DNA from: Candidatus Margulisiibacteriota bacterium
GTDB taxonomy: Bacteria; Margulisbacteria; WOR-1; O2-12-FULL-45-9
Length of the DNA: 6,323 nucleotides
Direction: 5' to 3'
Assembly (NCBI GenBank): GCA_018814265.1
Contig: JAHIZU010000229.1
Span: 1 to 6,323 of the forward strand
Part shown: positions 1 to 4,800 of the stretch, one piece after another
Layout: each line of letters starts with the position of its first letter
Numbering within the stretch: position 1 is the stretch's first letter
The notes under the pieces: generated by a model
Database searches by the model: none
What the model was told of the DNA's origin: nothing
The model's input: only the letters and a program-made list of their open reading frames with translations
Made by a program: the position numbers and the translations under genes

Positions 1-2
1 AA

Positions 3-1277
3 TTCAGCAAAAAACCCCTCATCGTTGGATATGATCCTCGCTTTCTGGCTGATAAGTTTGCAGAAGAGATCACTAAGATAATGGAAGAAGCAGGGATCAA
101 TTGTTATCTGACGGAAAGAGACACCCCAACACCAATCATTGCCTGGGAAGTCAAAGATAAAAAAGCTGCGGGCGCGGTTGTCCTGACCGCTTCGCACAAC
201 CCGGCCCAGTATTGCGGCATAAAATTTATTACTGAGCAGGCTGGGCCAGCAAGTGAAACCATTACTTCAGAGCTGCAGGAAAATTCGAATAAAGATATTA
301 GCGTGCCAAAAGGTAAAAAGAAGGGCTGGGTTGAGCGCTTTGAGCCGCGCGAGCGCTATCTTAAATATATCAGTGCTTTTTTTGACCAGGCTTTAATAAA
401 AAAGGCCAAACTAAAGGTTGTTTATGATGCCATGCATGGGGCAGGCAGGGGCTATATGGACCGGGCTTTGCAGGATTTTGGCTGTCAGGTGGAGGTGCTC
501 CACGGCGAAAGGGATGTTCTCTTTGGCGGCAGCAGTCCCGAGCCAGCTGACGAGCATCTAGGAGAATTAAAGAAGAAAGTAATTGAGTTTAAGGCTGATG
601 TTGGCCTGGCTAATGATGGTGATGCGGATAGGTTTGGGGTGGTGGATGAAAAAGGCAGTTTTTTGAACGCTAACCAGGTTTTTTCGCTGGTCTTTGATTA
701 CTTGATCTCAGTCAAAGGCTATAAAGGCTCTGTTGTGCGGTCTGTTGGGACAACTCATATGATCGACAGGATCGCTGCTCGAAAAAAGATCACGGTTCAC
801 GAGACGCCGGTGGGCTTTAAGCATATTGCTAAGCTGATGCTTGAAGACGATGTTATTATTGGCGGTGAGGAGAGCGGGGGATTGTCTATTAAAGGCCATA
901 TTCCGGAAAAGGATGGGATCCTGGCCAATCTATTGATCGTAGAGATGATTGCTAATGCAGGCAAACCGCTTTCTGCCATTTGGCAGGACCTGGTCAAAAA
1001 AGTTGGGGATGTTTATAACGAGCGGGTCAACCTTAAGCTTACTTCAGAAGGTAAAGAACAATTTATGGCTAAACTGCGAGAGAAAACACCGCAGGAGCTG
1101 GCTGGGGTAAAGGTCAAGGTTGTGAACAAAATTGATGGGGTAAAGCTTGTTTTAACTGACGGCAGCTGGGTCTTGGCCCGGCCATCCGGCACTGAGCCGT
1201 TGGTCAGGATATATGCTGAATCTGATAGGGCTGATAAGCTGGCTGTGATTTTAGAAGCTGTTCGGAATCTGGTATAA
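3..1277 (+). CDS. Phosphoglucomutase/phosphomannomutase, 5'-truncated by window edge
   Basis: Alpha-D-phosphohexomutase family enzyme. It interconverts hexose 6- and 1-phosphates (glucose and/or mannose) in the cytoplasm, feeding cell-wall and polysaccharide precursors. The frame is open from base 3, and 26 residues before the first ATG (base 81) are clearly family sequence (IVGYDPRFLADKFAEE), so that ATG is not the start. Of 424 visible residues: TASHNP (bases 186-203) carries the catalytic phosphoserine, codon 192-194; DGDADR (615-632) is the Mg2+ loop; GEESGG (864-881) is the sugar-binding loop; RPSGTEP (1179-1199) is the C-terminal phosphate-binding loop. All four catalytic regions are intact. 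Roughly 40-50 N-terminal residues are missing compared with the usual length of about 470. Family membership is certain; the choice between glucose and mannose is not decided by these motifs. It probably shares a transcript with the next gene, 20 bases downstream. Confidence 0.95.
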   Translation, partial: FSKKPLIVGYDPRFLADKFAEEITKIMEEAGINCYLTERDTPTPIIAWEVKDKKAAGAVVLTASHNPAQYCGIKFITEQAGPASETITSELQENSNKDISVPKGKKKGWVERFEPRERYLKYISAFFDQALIKKAKLKVVYDAMHGAGRGYMDRALQDFGCQVEVLHGERDVLFGGSSPEPADEHLGELKKKVIEFKADVGLANDGDADRFGVVDEKGSFLNANQVFSLVFDYLISVKGYKGSVVRSVGTTHMIDRIAARKKITVHETPVGFKHIAKLMLEDDVIIGGEESGGLSIKGHIPEKDGILANLLIVEMIANAGKPLSAIWQDLVKKVGDVYNERVNLKLTSEGKEQFMAKLREKTPQELAGVKVKVVNKIDGVKLVLTDGSWVLARPSGTEPLVRIYAESDRADKLAVILEAVRNLV

Positions 1278-1284
1278 TAGGTTT

Positions 1285-1290
1285 GGAGGG
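1285..1290 (+). promoter_or_regulatory. Ribosome binding site deciding the pyrR start
   Basis: GGAGGG lies 7 bases before the ATG at 1298. A longer reading from TTG at 1283 would place this Shine-Dalgarno inside the coding sequence, so the ATG is preferred. Confidence 0.85.
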
Positions 1291-1297
1291 AAAAACA

Positions 1298-1855
1298 ATG
1301 ATTAAGAAAGTGAAAAAGACTAAGAGTTCAAAAGTCAAAGTGGTGATGAACGATGTGGAGTTGAGCCGGGTGCTTAAGCGCATGGCGCGGCAGATAGTTG
1401 AGGCTAATAAGGGAGTAAAAGACCTGGTGATAGTTGGGATTATTCAGAGAGGCCTGCCTTTAGCCAAGCGTTTGGCTGAGATAATTGAGACTGAGGAAGG
1501 GGAAAAGATACCAGTTGGCGCGCTGGATGTTTCCTTATATCGGGATGACTTGACCAAAAAGGGCCAATATATTGAAGTTAGAAAATCTGATATGCCTTTT
1601 GCAGTTACCGACAAAGTCGCAGTTTTAGTTGACGATGTGATCTTTGCTGGCCGTACTGCCAGAGCAGCTTTGGACGGTCTAAAAGACTATGGCCGAGCCA
1701 AGAAAGTCCAATTAGCTGCCCTGATCGACCGCGGTCACCGCGAACTTCCTATTCATCCTGATTTTGTGGGAAAGATGATTCCTACGGCCCGAGAGGAAGA
1801 TGTGAAAGTTGAGATCATGGAAGTGGATGGGGTGGATCGGGTAGTGATCAAGTAG
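1298..1855 (+). CDS. pyrR: PyrR: pyrimidine regulatory protein / uracil phosphoribosyltransferase
   Basis: The protein has 185 residues, the family's usual length. It belongs to the type I phosphoribosyltransferase fold. The PRPP loop is VLVDDVIFAGRT (D112-D113 followed by G118-R119-T120), preceded by the IIQRGLPLAKRL segment and ALDVSLYRDDL. The C-terminal LIDRGHRELPIHPDFVGK and PTAREE are PyrR hallmarks that separate it from Upp and other PRTases. Known role in the family: it binds UMP/UTP and a stem-loop in pyr leader mRNA to promote attenuation, and it has uracil phosphoribosyltransferase activity (uracil + PRPP to UMP). The ATG is chosen from the GGAGGG upstream. The lysine-rich N-terminus (KKVKKTKSSKVK) is somewhat longer than usual. 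No pyrB, pyrC or carA follows within the window and no pyr attenuator is visible, so any RNA target is elsewhere. It follows the mutase by 20 bases, so co-transcription is likely. Confidence 0.93.
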   Translation: MIKKVKKTKSSKVKVVMNDVELSRVLKRMARQIVEANKGVKDLVIVGIIQRGLPLAKRLAEIIETEEGEKIPVGALDVSLYRDDLTKKGQYIEVRKSDMPFAVTDKVAVLVDDVIFAGRTARAALDGLKDYGRAKKVQLAALIDRGHRELPIHPDFVGKMIPTAREEDVKVEIMEVDGVDRVVIK

Positions 1856-1887
1856 CCGATAACCAAGCGAAAGGATATCGGAATACC

Positions 1888-1982
1888 AGTATACCAGTTG
1901 GGGTGGATCAGATTATTAGTGAATCAGTTTAAACTGCTATACTAATGCACTGATATTCCCCCAACTGGTACACTGATAAACT
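1888..1982. repeat. Palindromic array of degenerate 8-base repeats, forming a large dyad
   Basis: Two opposed runs of 8-base units meet at a perfect CAGTTTAAACTG (1925-1936). Plus-strand units run 1888-1933: AGTATACC, AGTTGGGGTGGATC (expanded), AGATTATT, AGTGAATC, AGTTTAAA. Minus-strand units run from 1982 down to 1931: AGTTTATC, AGTGTACC, an expanded unit, AGTGCATT, AGTATAGC. Paired arms include 1892-1903 with 1959-1970 (12/12), 1907-1911 with 1950-1954, and 1915-1920 with 1941-1946, so the whole block can fold into one long interrupted hairpin. It lies between the convergent pyrR and four-helix-bundle genes, where it could end transcription from either side, though there is no U-tract. The same unit recurs at the other end of that gene. 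Confidence 0.8.
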
Positions 1983-1993
1983 GATAGCCTTGC

Positions 1994-2467
1994 TCAATTC
2001 CTGTGTTGCCCCCTCAGTTTAGATTCATCCCGTTTCTTCGAATAGTAACGAACTAAGCCATTCAGGCCTCTAATTACTTCTTCGTATTCATAGATTATAG
2101 CTTCAGATTCTCTGTTAGAAATATAATTTTTTCTCTGCATCTCTCTAATGTGATTTTGGGTTTCACCAGATTCCTTTCGAGCATGACGATATCCTTTGAT
2201 TTTTTCGTTATAATAATAACTATTACAACCCTCAGCCATATTTGCGGGAACCGACTTAGACGATCGTCTAACCTGATCTTTTAATCGGAAACGCTCTTCT
2301 ACTGGCAGACTTTTTGTGATGGTATGTAGCTGCAGCATTAATTTATGCGCTTTCTGCCAAACCCATAACTTTTCATGTGAGGGAATGATCTTTCTAAACT
2401 GATTCCCTGATCCACTGATACTCCCTTACTGATTTACTGATTCACTGGTATCCTTATACTTTTCCAT
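1994..2467 (-). pseudogene. Four-helix-bundle (23S rRNA intervening-sequence type) protein, interrupted by an in-frame stop
   Basis: The frame from ATG 2467 runs MEKYKDTSESVNQ, then TAA (2426-2428), then stays open to the TGA at 1994-1996. After the stop it reads through repeat-derived codons into HEKLWVWQKAHKLMLQ and on through the family core: HTITKSLP, VRRSSKSVPANMAEG, the helix with ARKESGETQNHI, YISNRESEAI and a final helix with GLNGLVRYYSKK. This is the S23/IVP four-helix-bundle family, about 115-130 residues, related in fold to Avd of diversity-generating retroelements. Its biochemical role is unknown, and no reverse transcriptase is present here. The start at 2467 has an excellent ribosome site. 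The only later ATG in frame (2338) would cut the conserved WQKAH helix and has no Shine-Dalgarno. An ATG at 2374-2376 is one base out of frame. Total 158 codons, longer than the family norm because of the inserted repeat array. It could be dead, or switchable by repeat-number change. Confidence 0.82.
2393..2446 (-). repeat. In-frame array of degenerate 8-base repeats inside the four-helix-bundle reading frame
   Basis: Read on the minus strand from 2446: AGTGAATC, AGTAAATC, AGTAAGGG, AGTATC (6 bases), AGTGGATC, AGGGAATC, AGTTTAGA. It encodes SESVNQ-stop-GSISGSGNQFR. The TAA stop lies across the second and third units. The unit matches those at 1888-1982. AAGGATACCAGT just before it (minus strand, 2455-2444) echoes the plus-strand start of the other array (AAGGATATCGGAATACCAGT, 1871-1890), giving the gene roughly inverted repeat ends. 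Confidence 0.8.
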
Positions 2468-2475
2468 ATTTATCT

Positions 2476-2482
2476 CCTCCTT
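2476..2482 (-). promoter_or_regulatory. Strong ribosome binding site for the interrupted four-helix-bundle gene
   Basis: The minus strand reads AAGGAGG, 8 bases before ATG 2467. A perfect Shine-Dalgarno at this spacing shows that translation was meant to begin upstream of the repeat array rather than at the internal ATG at 2338. Confidence 0.8.
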
Positions 2483-2539
2483 GCTATATAACCAGCAATC
2501 TTATTGCCAGGGTTGAGTCTTCGTAGAATGGGTAAAAAG

Positions 2540-2555
2540 TGTCGAAATTACGACA
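2540..2555. repeat. Small dyad within a repeated GGTAAAAAG-type motif
   Basis: TGTCG and CGACA (2540-2544 with 2551-2555) flank a 6-base loop. The surrounding 2524-2556 (TAG..., GGTAAAAAG, GAAATTACGA) resembles two tandem segments at 4727-4792 inside the insertion sequence. Function unknown; it lies upstream of both divergent genes, between 2467 and 2721. Confidence 0.4.
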
Positions 2556-2586
2556 GGTTTGCACTAATTCTGGAAGTGGATGCTTG

Positions 2587-2622
2587 TCCGCCGAAGTTCC
2601 GATTTATCGGAACGAAGGCGGA
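2587..2622. repeat. Strong two-part hairpin (REP-like palindrome)
   Basis: TCCGCC (2587-2592) pairs with GGCGGA (2617-2622), and GTTCCGAT (2596-2603) pairs with ATCGGAAC (2606-2613). The two stems are separated by a symmetric GAA/GAA internal loop, which may close as G-A pairs. No T-run follows on either strand, so it is unlikely to be an intrinsic terminator. The layout is that of a dispersed intergenic palindrome; copy number elsewhere cannot be judged from this window. Confidence 0.7.
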
Positions 2623-2623
2623 G

Positions 2624-2649
2624 GGTGGATCGGGGGGTGATTAAGTAGC
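2624..2649 (+). repeat. Diverged copy of the 3' end of pyrR
   Basis: Matches 1831-1856 at 23 of 26 positions without gaps. In the same frame it would read VDRGVIK followed by TAG, against VDRVVIK-TAG at the end of pyrR; one difference is synonymous (ATC/ATT). The match fades on both sides. It therefore looks like a relic of the pyrR end on the far side of the four-helix-bundle block. Confidence 0.6.
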
Positions 2650-2720
2650 AATTGGTTCCCGCGCTTAAGAATGCTTCTTTCGAAACTGAAATTTAACAGA
2701 GTAGATGCAGACAATGAAAT

Positions 2721-3947
2721 ATGAGAGCAGGAATGGGAAGAAGGAGCGCGATAGCAATATCTGCCTTTGCCCTGGCTACAGGTCTAGGGGGATATTATGC
2801 GGCCAATAAAGTTCGCAATCAAAGGCTTCAGATCACAAAAGGGCCTTCAATTGCGGAAAAAACCCAAAGCGCCAAACCGGCGTGTTATTACCGAGATCGG
2901 GCTCAAGGCTTGCCTTATGATTACTATTTATGGCAGGGCGAGAGATCATCTTCAAAATTATCCTCTGCTCCGGCGTTACCGCCAATTTTTACCACGCGCG
3001 AGGAAATCCTTGCTTTTGAAGGCCAAGCAGTTAGGCCGCAATTAAAAAGACTGCCTAGCAATGAAGAAGAACTTAGAGTTTTCTTAAAGCGAGCGGAGCA
3101 AGATAAGCAAATCACATGGATTAGCAATGGTGACTCTGCTATTTATGACATGATTCAGGGCGAAGTTAATTCTGCTTCTCCAGGACAGAACGTGCATCTT
3201 GTCTTTGGTTTTGCTCATGGGGCTTATGGACATTCCGCATTTCTTTCTGAGCTTTTAATTAAAGGAGGGGATGGCCATAGAATTGATGGGGCAACCCACC
3301 TGGCCTTGGAATATGGAAGAATTGATTCCAAAGGCGCTGATATGCAGACAGAGTTTGATCGTTTTCTTATAACTGGAGATGTTAATTTAGTTCCCGTCTT
3401 GACATCTAGAAATTGGCCAGGCACCCATATCCCAATGGTTGAGAAAGAAGAGATAGAAGCGAGCTATCAGCTTATAAAAACGGGATTTAGTGAATGTTAT
3501 AACCTAGTTGTGGCAGATTTGCCGCCCAAGATCTTGGTTAGAATTAAGCGTGAAATTGGAGATTATAATTGGTTTGGGGCTAGGGAAATTTTCGCGGTTA
3601 GCAGTGTTTGGCAAAGGCAGGATCCGGGCAGAAGAGATGTGGTTTTTTGGAAATGGGGGGCAAGCCATAGTGAAAAACATCGTTTGCCATTCTATATTAG
3701 TATTCAAGATCCAAAAGCAAAGGTTGTTTCCCTCGCAATGAACGGAGGGACTTATGTTGATGCTATGGCTTTTGATCGGGTTTTGAAGAAACTAGGCTGG
3801 CTTGAAAAGACCTTTATCTTGAAATTGTTTGGGTATCGTGATGCGGATTATATTATTCATATCCCTTCAGAGGGAAGGGAGCGGTGGTGGGGTATTTCAA
3901 GAGAAAGGGACCCGGTTGTTCAACATATATTTGATCCGCCCGAGTGA
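2721..3947 (+). CDS. Probable exported/anchored protein with ChaN/EreA-like (Tiki superfamily) features
   Basis: The protein has 408 residues. The N-terminus has MGRR followed by a hydrophobic stretch (about 9-27), so it is probably a membrane anchor or an uncleaved signal, with the rest outside. Residues about 157-216 (VHLVFGFAHGAYGHSAFLSELL, in part, then THLALEYG and MQTEFDRFL) follow the pattern of ChaN-like proteins, where G-E-x-H is followed by a helix and a lALE strand. A second motif, VVFWKWGASH (307-316), recalls the VxxxGxxH of ChaN and erythromycin-esterase-like proteins. The usual Glu of the first motif is Phe here (F164, GFAH), so classic chemistry is doubtful. Residues 40-130 and 320-408 are not recognised. 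Start choice is weak: there is no good Shine-Dalgarno before 2721. ATG 2733, behind AGCAGGA, is an alternative that would leave a 404-residue protein. It seems to be a single-gene unit, closed by the terminator after it. Function unknown; fold assignment is inference. Confidence 0.75.
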   Translation: MRAGMGRRSAIAISAFALATGLGGYYAANKVRNQRLQITKGPSIAEKTQSAKPACYYRDRAQGLPYDYYLWQGERSSSKLSSAPALPPIFTTREEILAFEGQAVRPQLKRLPSNEEELRVFLKRAEQDKQITWISNGDSAIYDMIQGEVNSASPGQNVHLVFGFAHGAYGHSAFLSELLIKGGDGHRIDGATHLALEYGRIDSKGADMQTEFDRFLITGDVNLVPVLTSRNWPGTHIPMVEKEEIEASYQLIKTGFSECYNLVVADLPPKILVRIKREIGDYNWFGAREIFAVSSVWQRQDPGRRDVVFWKWGASHSEKHRLPFYISIQDPKAKVVSLAMNGGTYVDAMAFDRVLKKLGWLEKTFILKLFGYRDADYIIHIPSEGRERWWGISRERDPVVQHIFDPPE

Positions 3948-3953
3948 AAAACA

Positions 3954-3980
3954 AAAGGGCCCCATAAATCAGGGCCCTTT
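3954..3980. terminator. Bidirectional intrinsic terminator between convergent genes
   Basis: The perfect 9-bp stem AAAGGGCCC (3954-3962) pairs with GGGCCCTTT (3972-3980) around a 9-base loop. It lies 7 bases after the stop of the plus-strand gene and 37 bases beyond the stop of the minus-strand gene. On the minus strand it is followed by TGTTTTTC, a good U-tract. On the plus strand only the stem's own TTT is available, so it is stronger leftward. Confidence 0.8.
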
Positions 3981-3987
3981 CATAGTT

Positions 3988-4004
3988 GAAAGCTGAAAGC
4001 TTTC
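3988..4004. repeat. Short stem-loop next to the terminator
   Basis: GAAAGC (3988-3993) pairs with GCTTTC (3999-4004) over a 5-base loop. It is just after the stop of the minus-strand gene and may assist termination or protect the 3' end; weak evidence. Confidence 0.3.
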
Positions 4005-4016
4005 TGTTTCGCTAGA

Positions 4017-4394
4017 TTAATGTGTTGCTGGTTGTACAGGATCCCATGAATAAGACATATCAGGCGTTTCTTGATTCTCCACTAATTCAGATACAACCGC
4101 CTGCAGCTCAGGACTAAGTGCCACTGTATCTTGAGGAACTGGGCCGGAAACTTGGGCCGGTTCATTAGACATCGTGACCGGCGCGGAATAGCTGATCGTT
4201 TGGGAGCTGAAAACAACCTCATCTTCCCGTAAATTCGGGTCATAGGAAGCAAGAACAGCGCCATCTTCGATGGCGGCTTTGTCAGCAGCGATTTCTTCTC
4301 TAGTCGGGCCGCAGGTTGGTTCGCCGATACCTTTTAAACCTAAGTTTCCGGAAGGAGCGTGCAACAAAGTGATCATTGAATTACATCCACCCAT
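4017..4394 (-). CDS. Hypothetical 125-residue acidic protein
   Basis: I do not recognise this protein. It starts MGGCNSMITLLHAP, has a second Cys at 28 (GEPTCGPTREE), a short alanine/acidic stretch (32-45), a Ser/Thr/Pro-rich middle (60-92), and an amphipathic segment around LSPELQAVVSELVENQE (93-109). It has no transmembrane segment and no convincing lipoprotein signal: Cys4 is not preceded by a hydrophobic h-region. Evidence that it is real: an AGGAGGT ribosome site 7 bases before the ATG, and a terminator with a U-tract just past its stop. The composition suggests a partly disordered protein. It is transcribed toward the 2721-3947 gene, and its upstream region is bounded by the insertion sequence, whose transposase reads in the same direction. 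Confidence 0.75.
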   Translation of the reverse strand: MGGCNSMITLLHAPSGNLGLKGIGEPTCGPTREEIAADKAAIEDGAVLASYDPNLREDEVVFSSQTISYSAPVTMSNEPAQVSGPVPQDTVALSPELQAVVSELVENQETPDMSYSWDPVQPATH

Positions 4395-4587
4395 TTAAAT
4401 TACCTCCTGAATAAAATATATTTTTTCCCTTCTGGTTTGCCCCGATCGACCGTCTATTGCGATTCGCCTGACGAGGTTACCCAGTTACAGATGGCTTCCT
4501 CTGACAACTGCCGCATCCACAGTAGTATAATCGAAATAAGTGGGGGGGAACTTGCATGAAAGCACCTGTCAAGTTAAATGTTTTTTC
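4395..4587 (-). other. Upstream region/leader of the 125-residue gene; no gene seen
   Basis: This 193-base stretch holds no supported coding region. On the minus strand TATACT (4529-4524) could be a -10 box, without a good -35, which would give a leader of about 120 bases. A TTGACA (minus strand, 4572-4567) has nothing like a -10 at 16-18 bases: C-tract sequence lies there instead. A run of seven G (4542-4548) lies between them. I compared the leader with the common riboswitch patterns I know and found no match. Weak pairings exist (for example GTT/AAC and CAG/CTG around 4482-4505), but nothing I would call a structured RNA. Confidence 0.35.
4402..4408 (-). promoter_or_regulatory. Ribosome binding site of the 125-residue gene
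   Basis: The minus strand reads AGGAGGT, 7 bases before ATG 4394. This near-perfect site is the main support for the gene and its start. Confidence 0.85.
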
Positions 4588-4592
4588 TAATA
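4588..4592. repeat. Left copy of the target-site duplication (TAATA)
   Basis: TAATA immediately abuts the CCC end of the left inverted repeat. It is matched by TAATA at 6217-6221 immediately after the GGG end of the right repeat. Confidence 0.75.
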
Positions 4593-4609
4593 CCCAAAAC
4601 CCGATTTAG
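4593..4609 (+). repeat. Left terminal inverted repeat of the IS1380-family element
   Basis: CCCAAAACCCGATTTAG. It matches the right end at CCC, one base of the next four, CCCGA and TAG (12 of 17). This is the end downstream of the transposase. Confidence 0.75.
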
Positions 4610-4677
4610 CAAATAGCTTTCTTCACAAAAGGAAGCTTCAGGAGTTAAATTAAGGTTTGGCCAATGCATTCGAGTGC

Positions 4678-4708
4678 GGAAACCTGCGACAATATCGTCG
4701 CGGTTTCC
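4678..4708. repeat. Strong hairpin in the IS 3' noncoding region
   Basis: GGAAACC (4678-4684) pairs with GGTTTCC (4702-4708), and GCGAC (4686-4690) with GTCGC (4697-4701), with a single T bulge and the loop AATATC. Twelve base pairs in total. On the plus strand TGCTGTTTT follows, which could weakly terminate transcription entering the IS from the left. On the minus strand there is no U-tract, so it should not stop transcripts leaving the transposase gene. Confidence 0.65.
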
Positions 4709-4726
4709 TGCTGTTTTGGATAGGAG

Positions 4727-4792
4727 TGGTAAAAAGATAATTCCGGACGTAGATTTCCCGTCAAAAAGTGGTCAGAAATTTCCGATTTAGAA
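4727..4792. repeat. Two degenerate tandem segments in the IS, related to 2524-2556
   Basis: The first segment (4727-4757) and second (4759-4792) both run AAAAAG, then CCGGA or CCGA, then TAGA. The second also has GTGGTCAGAAATT, close to GTGTCGAAATT at 2538-2549; the first shares TAGnAnnGGTAAAAAG with 2524-2539. The 4782-4792 end (CCGATTTAGAA) also resembles the terminal inverted repeat. Could be a protein-binding site (inference). Confidence 0.4.
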
Positions 4793-4800
4793 ATGCCTTC

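Noticed and set aside
1283..1297. TTG start extending PyrR by five residues
   Set aside because: The GGAGGG inside this stretch is the ribosome site for ATG 1298.
1441..1454. CAGAGAGGC resembling the PyrR mRNA-binding loop consensus
   Set aside because: It lies inside the conserved IIQRGLP codons of pyrR, lacks one base of the consensus, and no attenuator structure surrounds it; coincidence is the simpler view.
1994..2338. Intact 114-residue gene starting at ATG 2338
   Set aside because: The start cuts the conserved WQKAHKL helix and has no ribosome site, while an in-frame ATG with a strong site exists at 2467.
1888..2446. CRISPR array
   Set aside because: Units are 8 bases, degenerate and contiguous, with no spacers of constant length and no cas genes.
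2839..3045. Second plus-strand frame within the 408-residue gene
   Set aside because: It overlaps the longer frame, is basic and low in structure, and has no start signal.
4082..4264. Overlapping minus-strand reading frame within the 125-residue gene
   Set aside because: It is a different frame of the same strand with no ribosome site and an unlikely composition.
4395..4530. Riboswitch or other structured leader (some GGGTAACC and GGGCAAACC strings)
   Set aside because: The order and spacing of these strings do not fit c-di-GMP-I or any other riboswitch pattern I know, and no convincing long helices are visible.
4550..4572. Minus-strand promoter from TTGACA (4572-4567)
   Set aside because: No -10-like sequence lies 16-18 bases downstream; that position is C-rich.
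4782..4792. CCGATTTAGAA as the left end of the IS
   Set aside because: It matches the right end over 11 bases only, gives no target duplication and would make the element shorter than usual; the site at 4593 is better on all counts.
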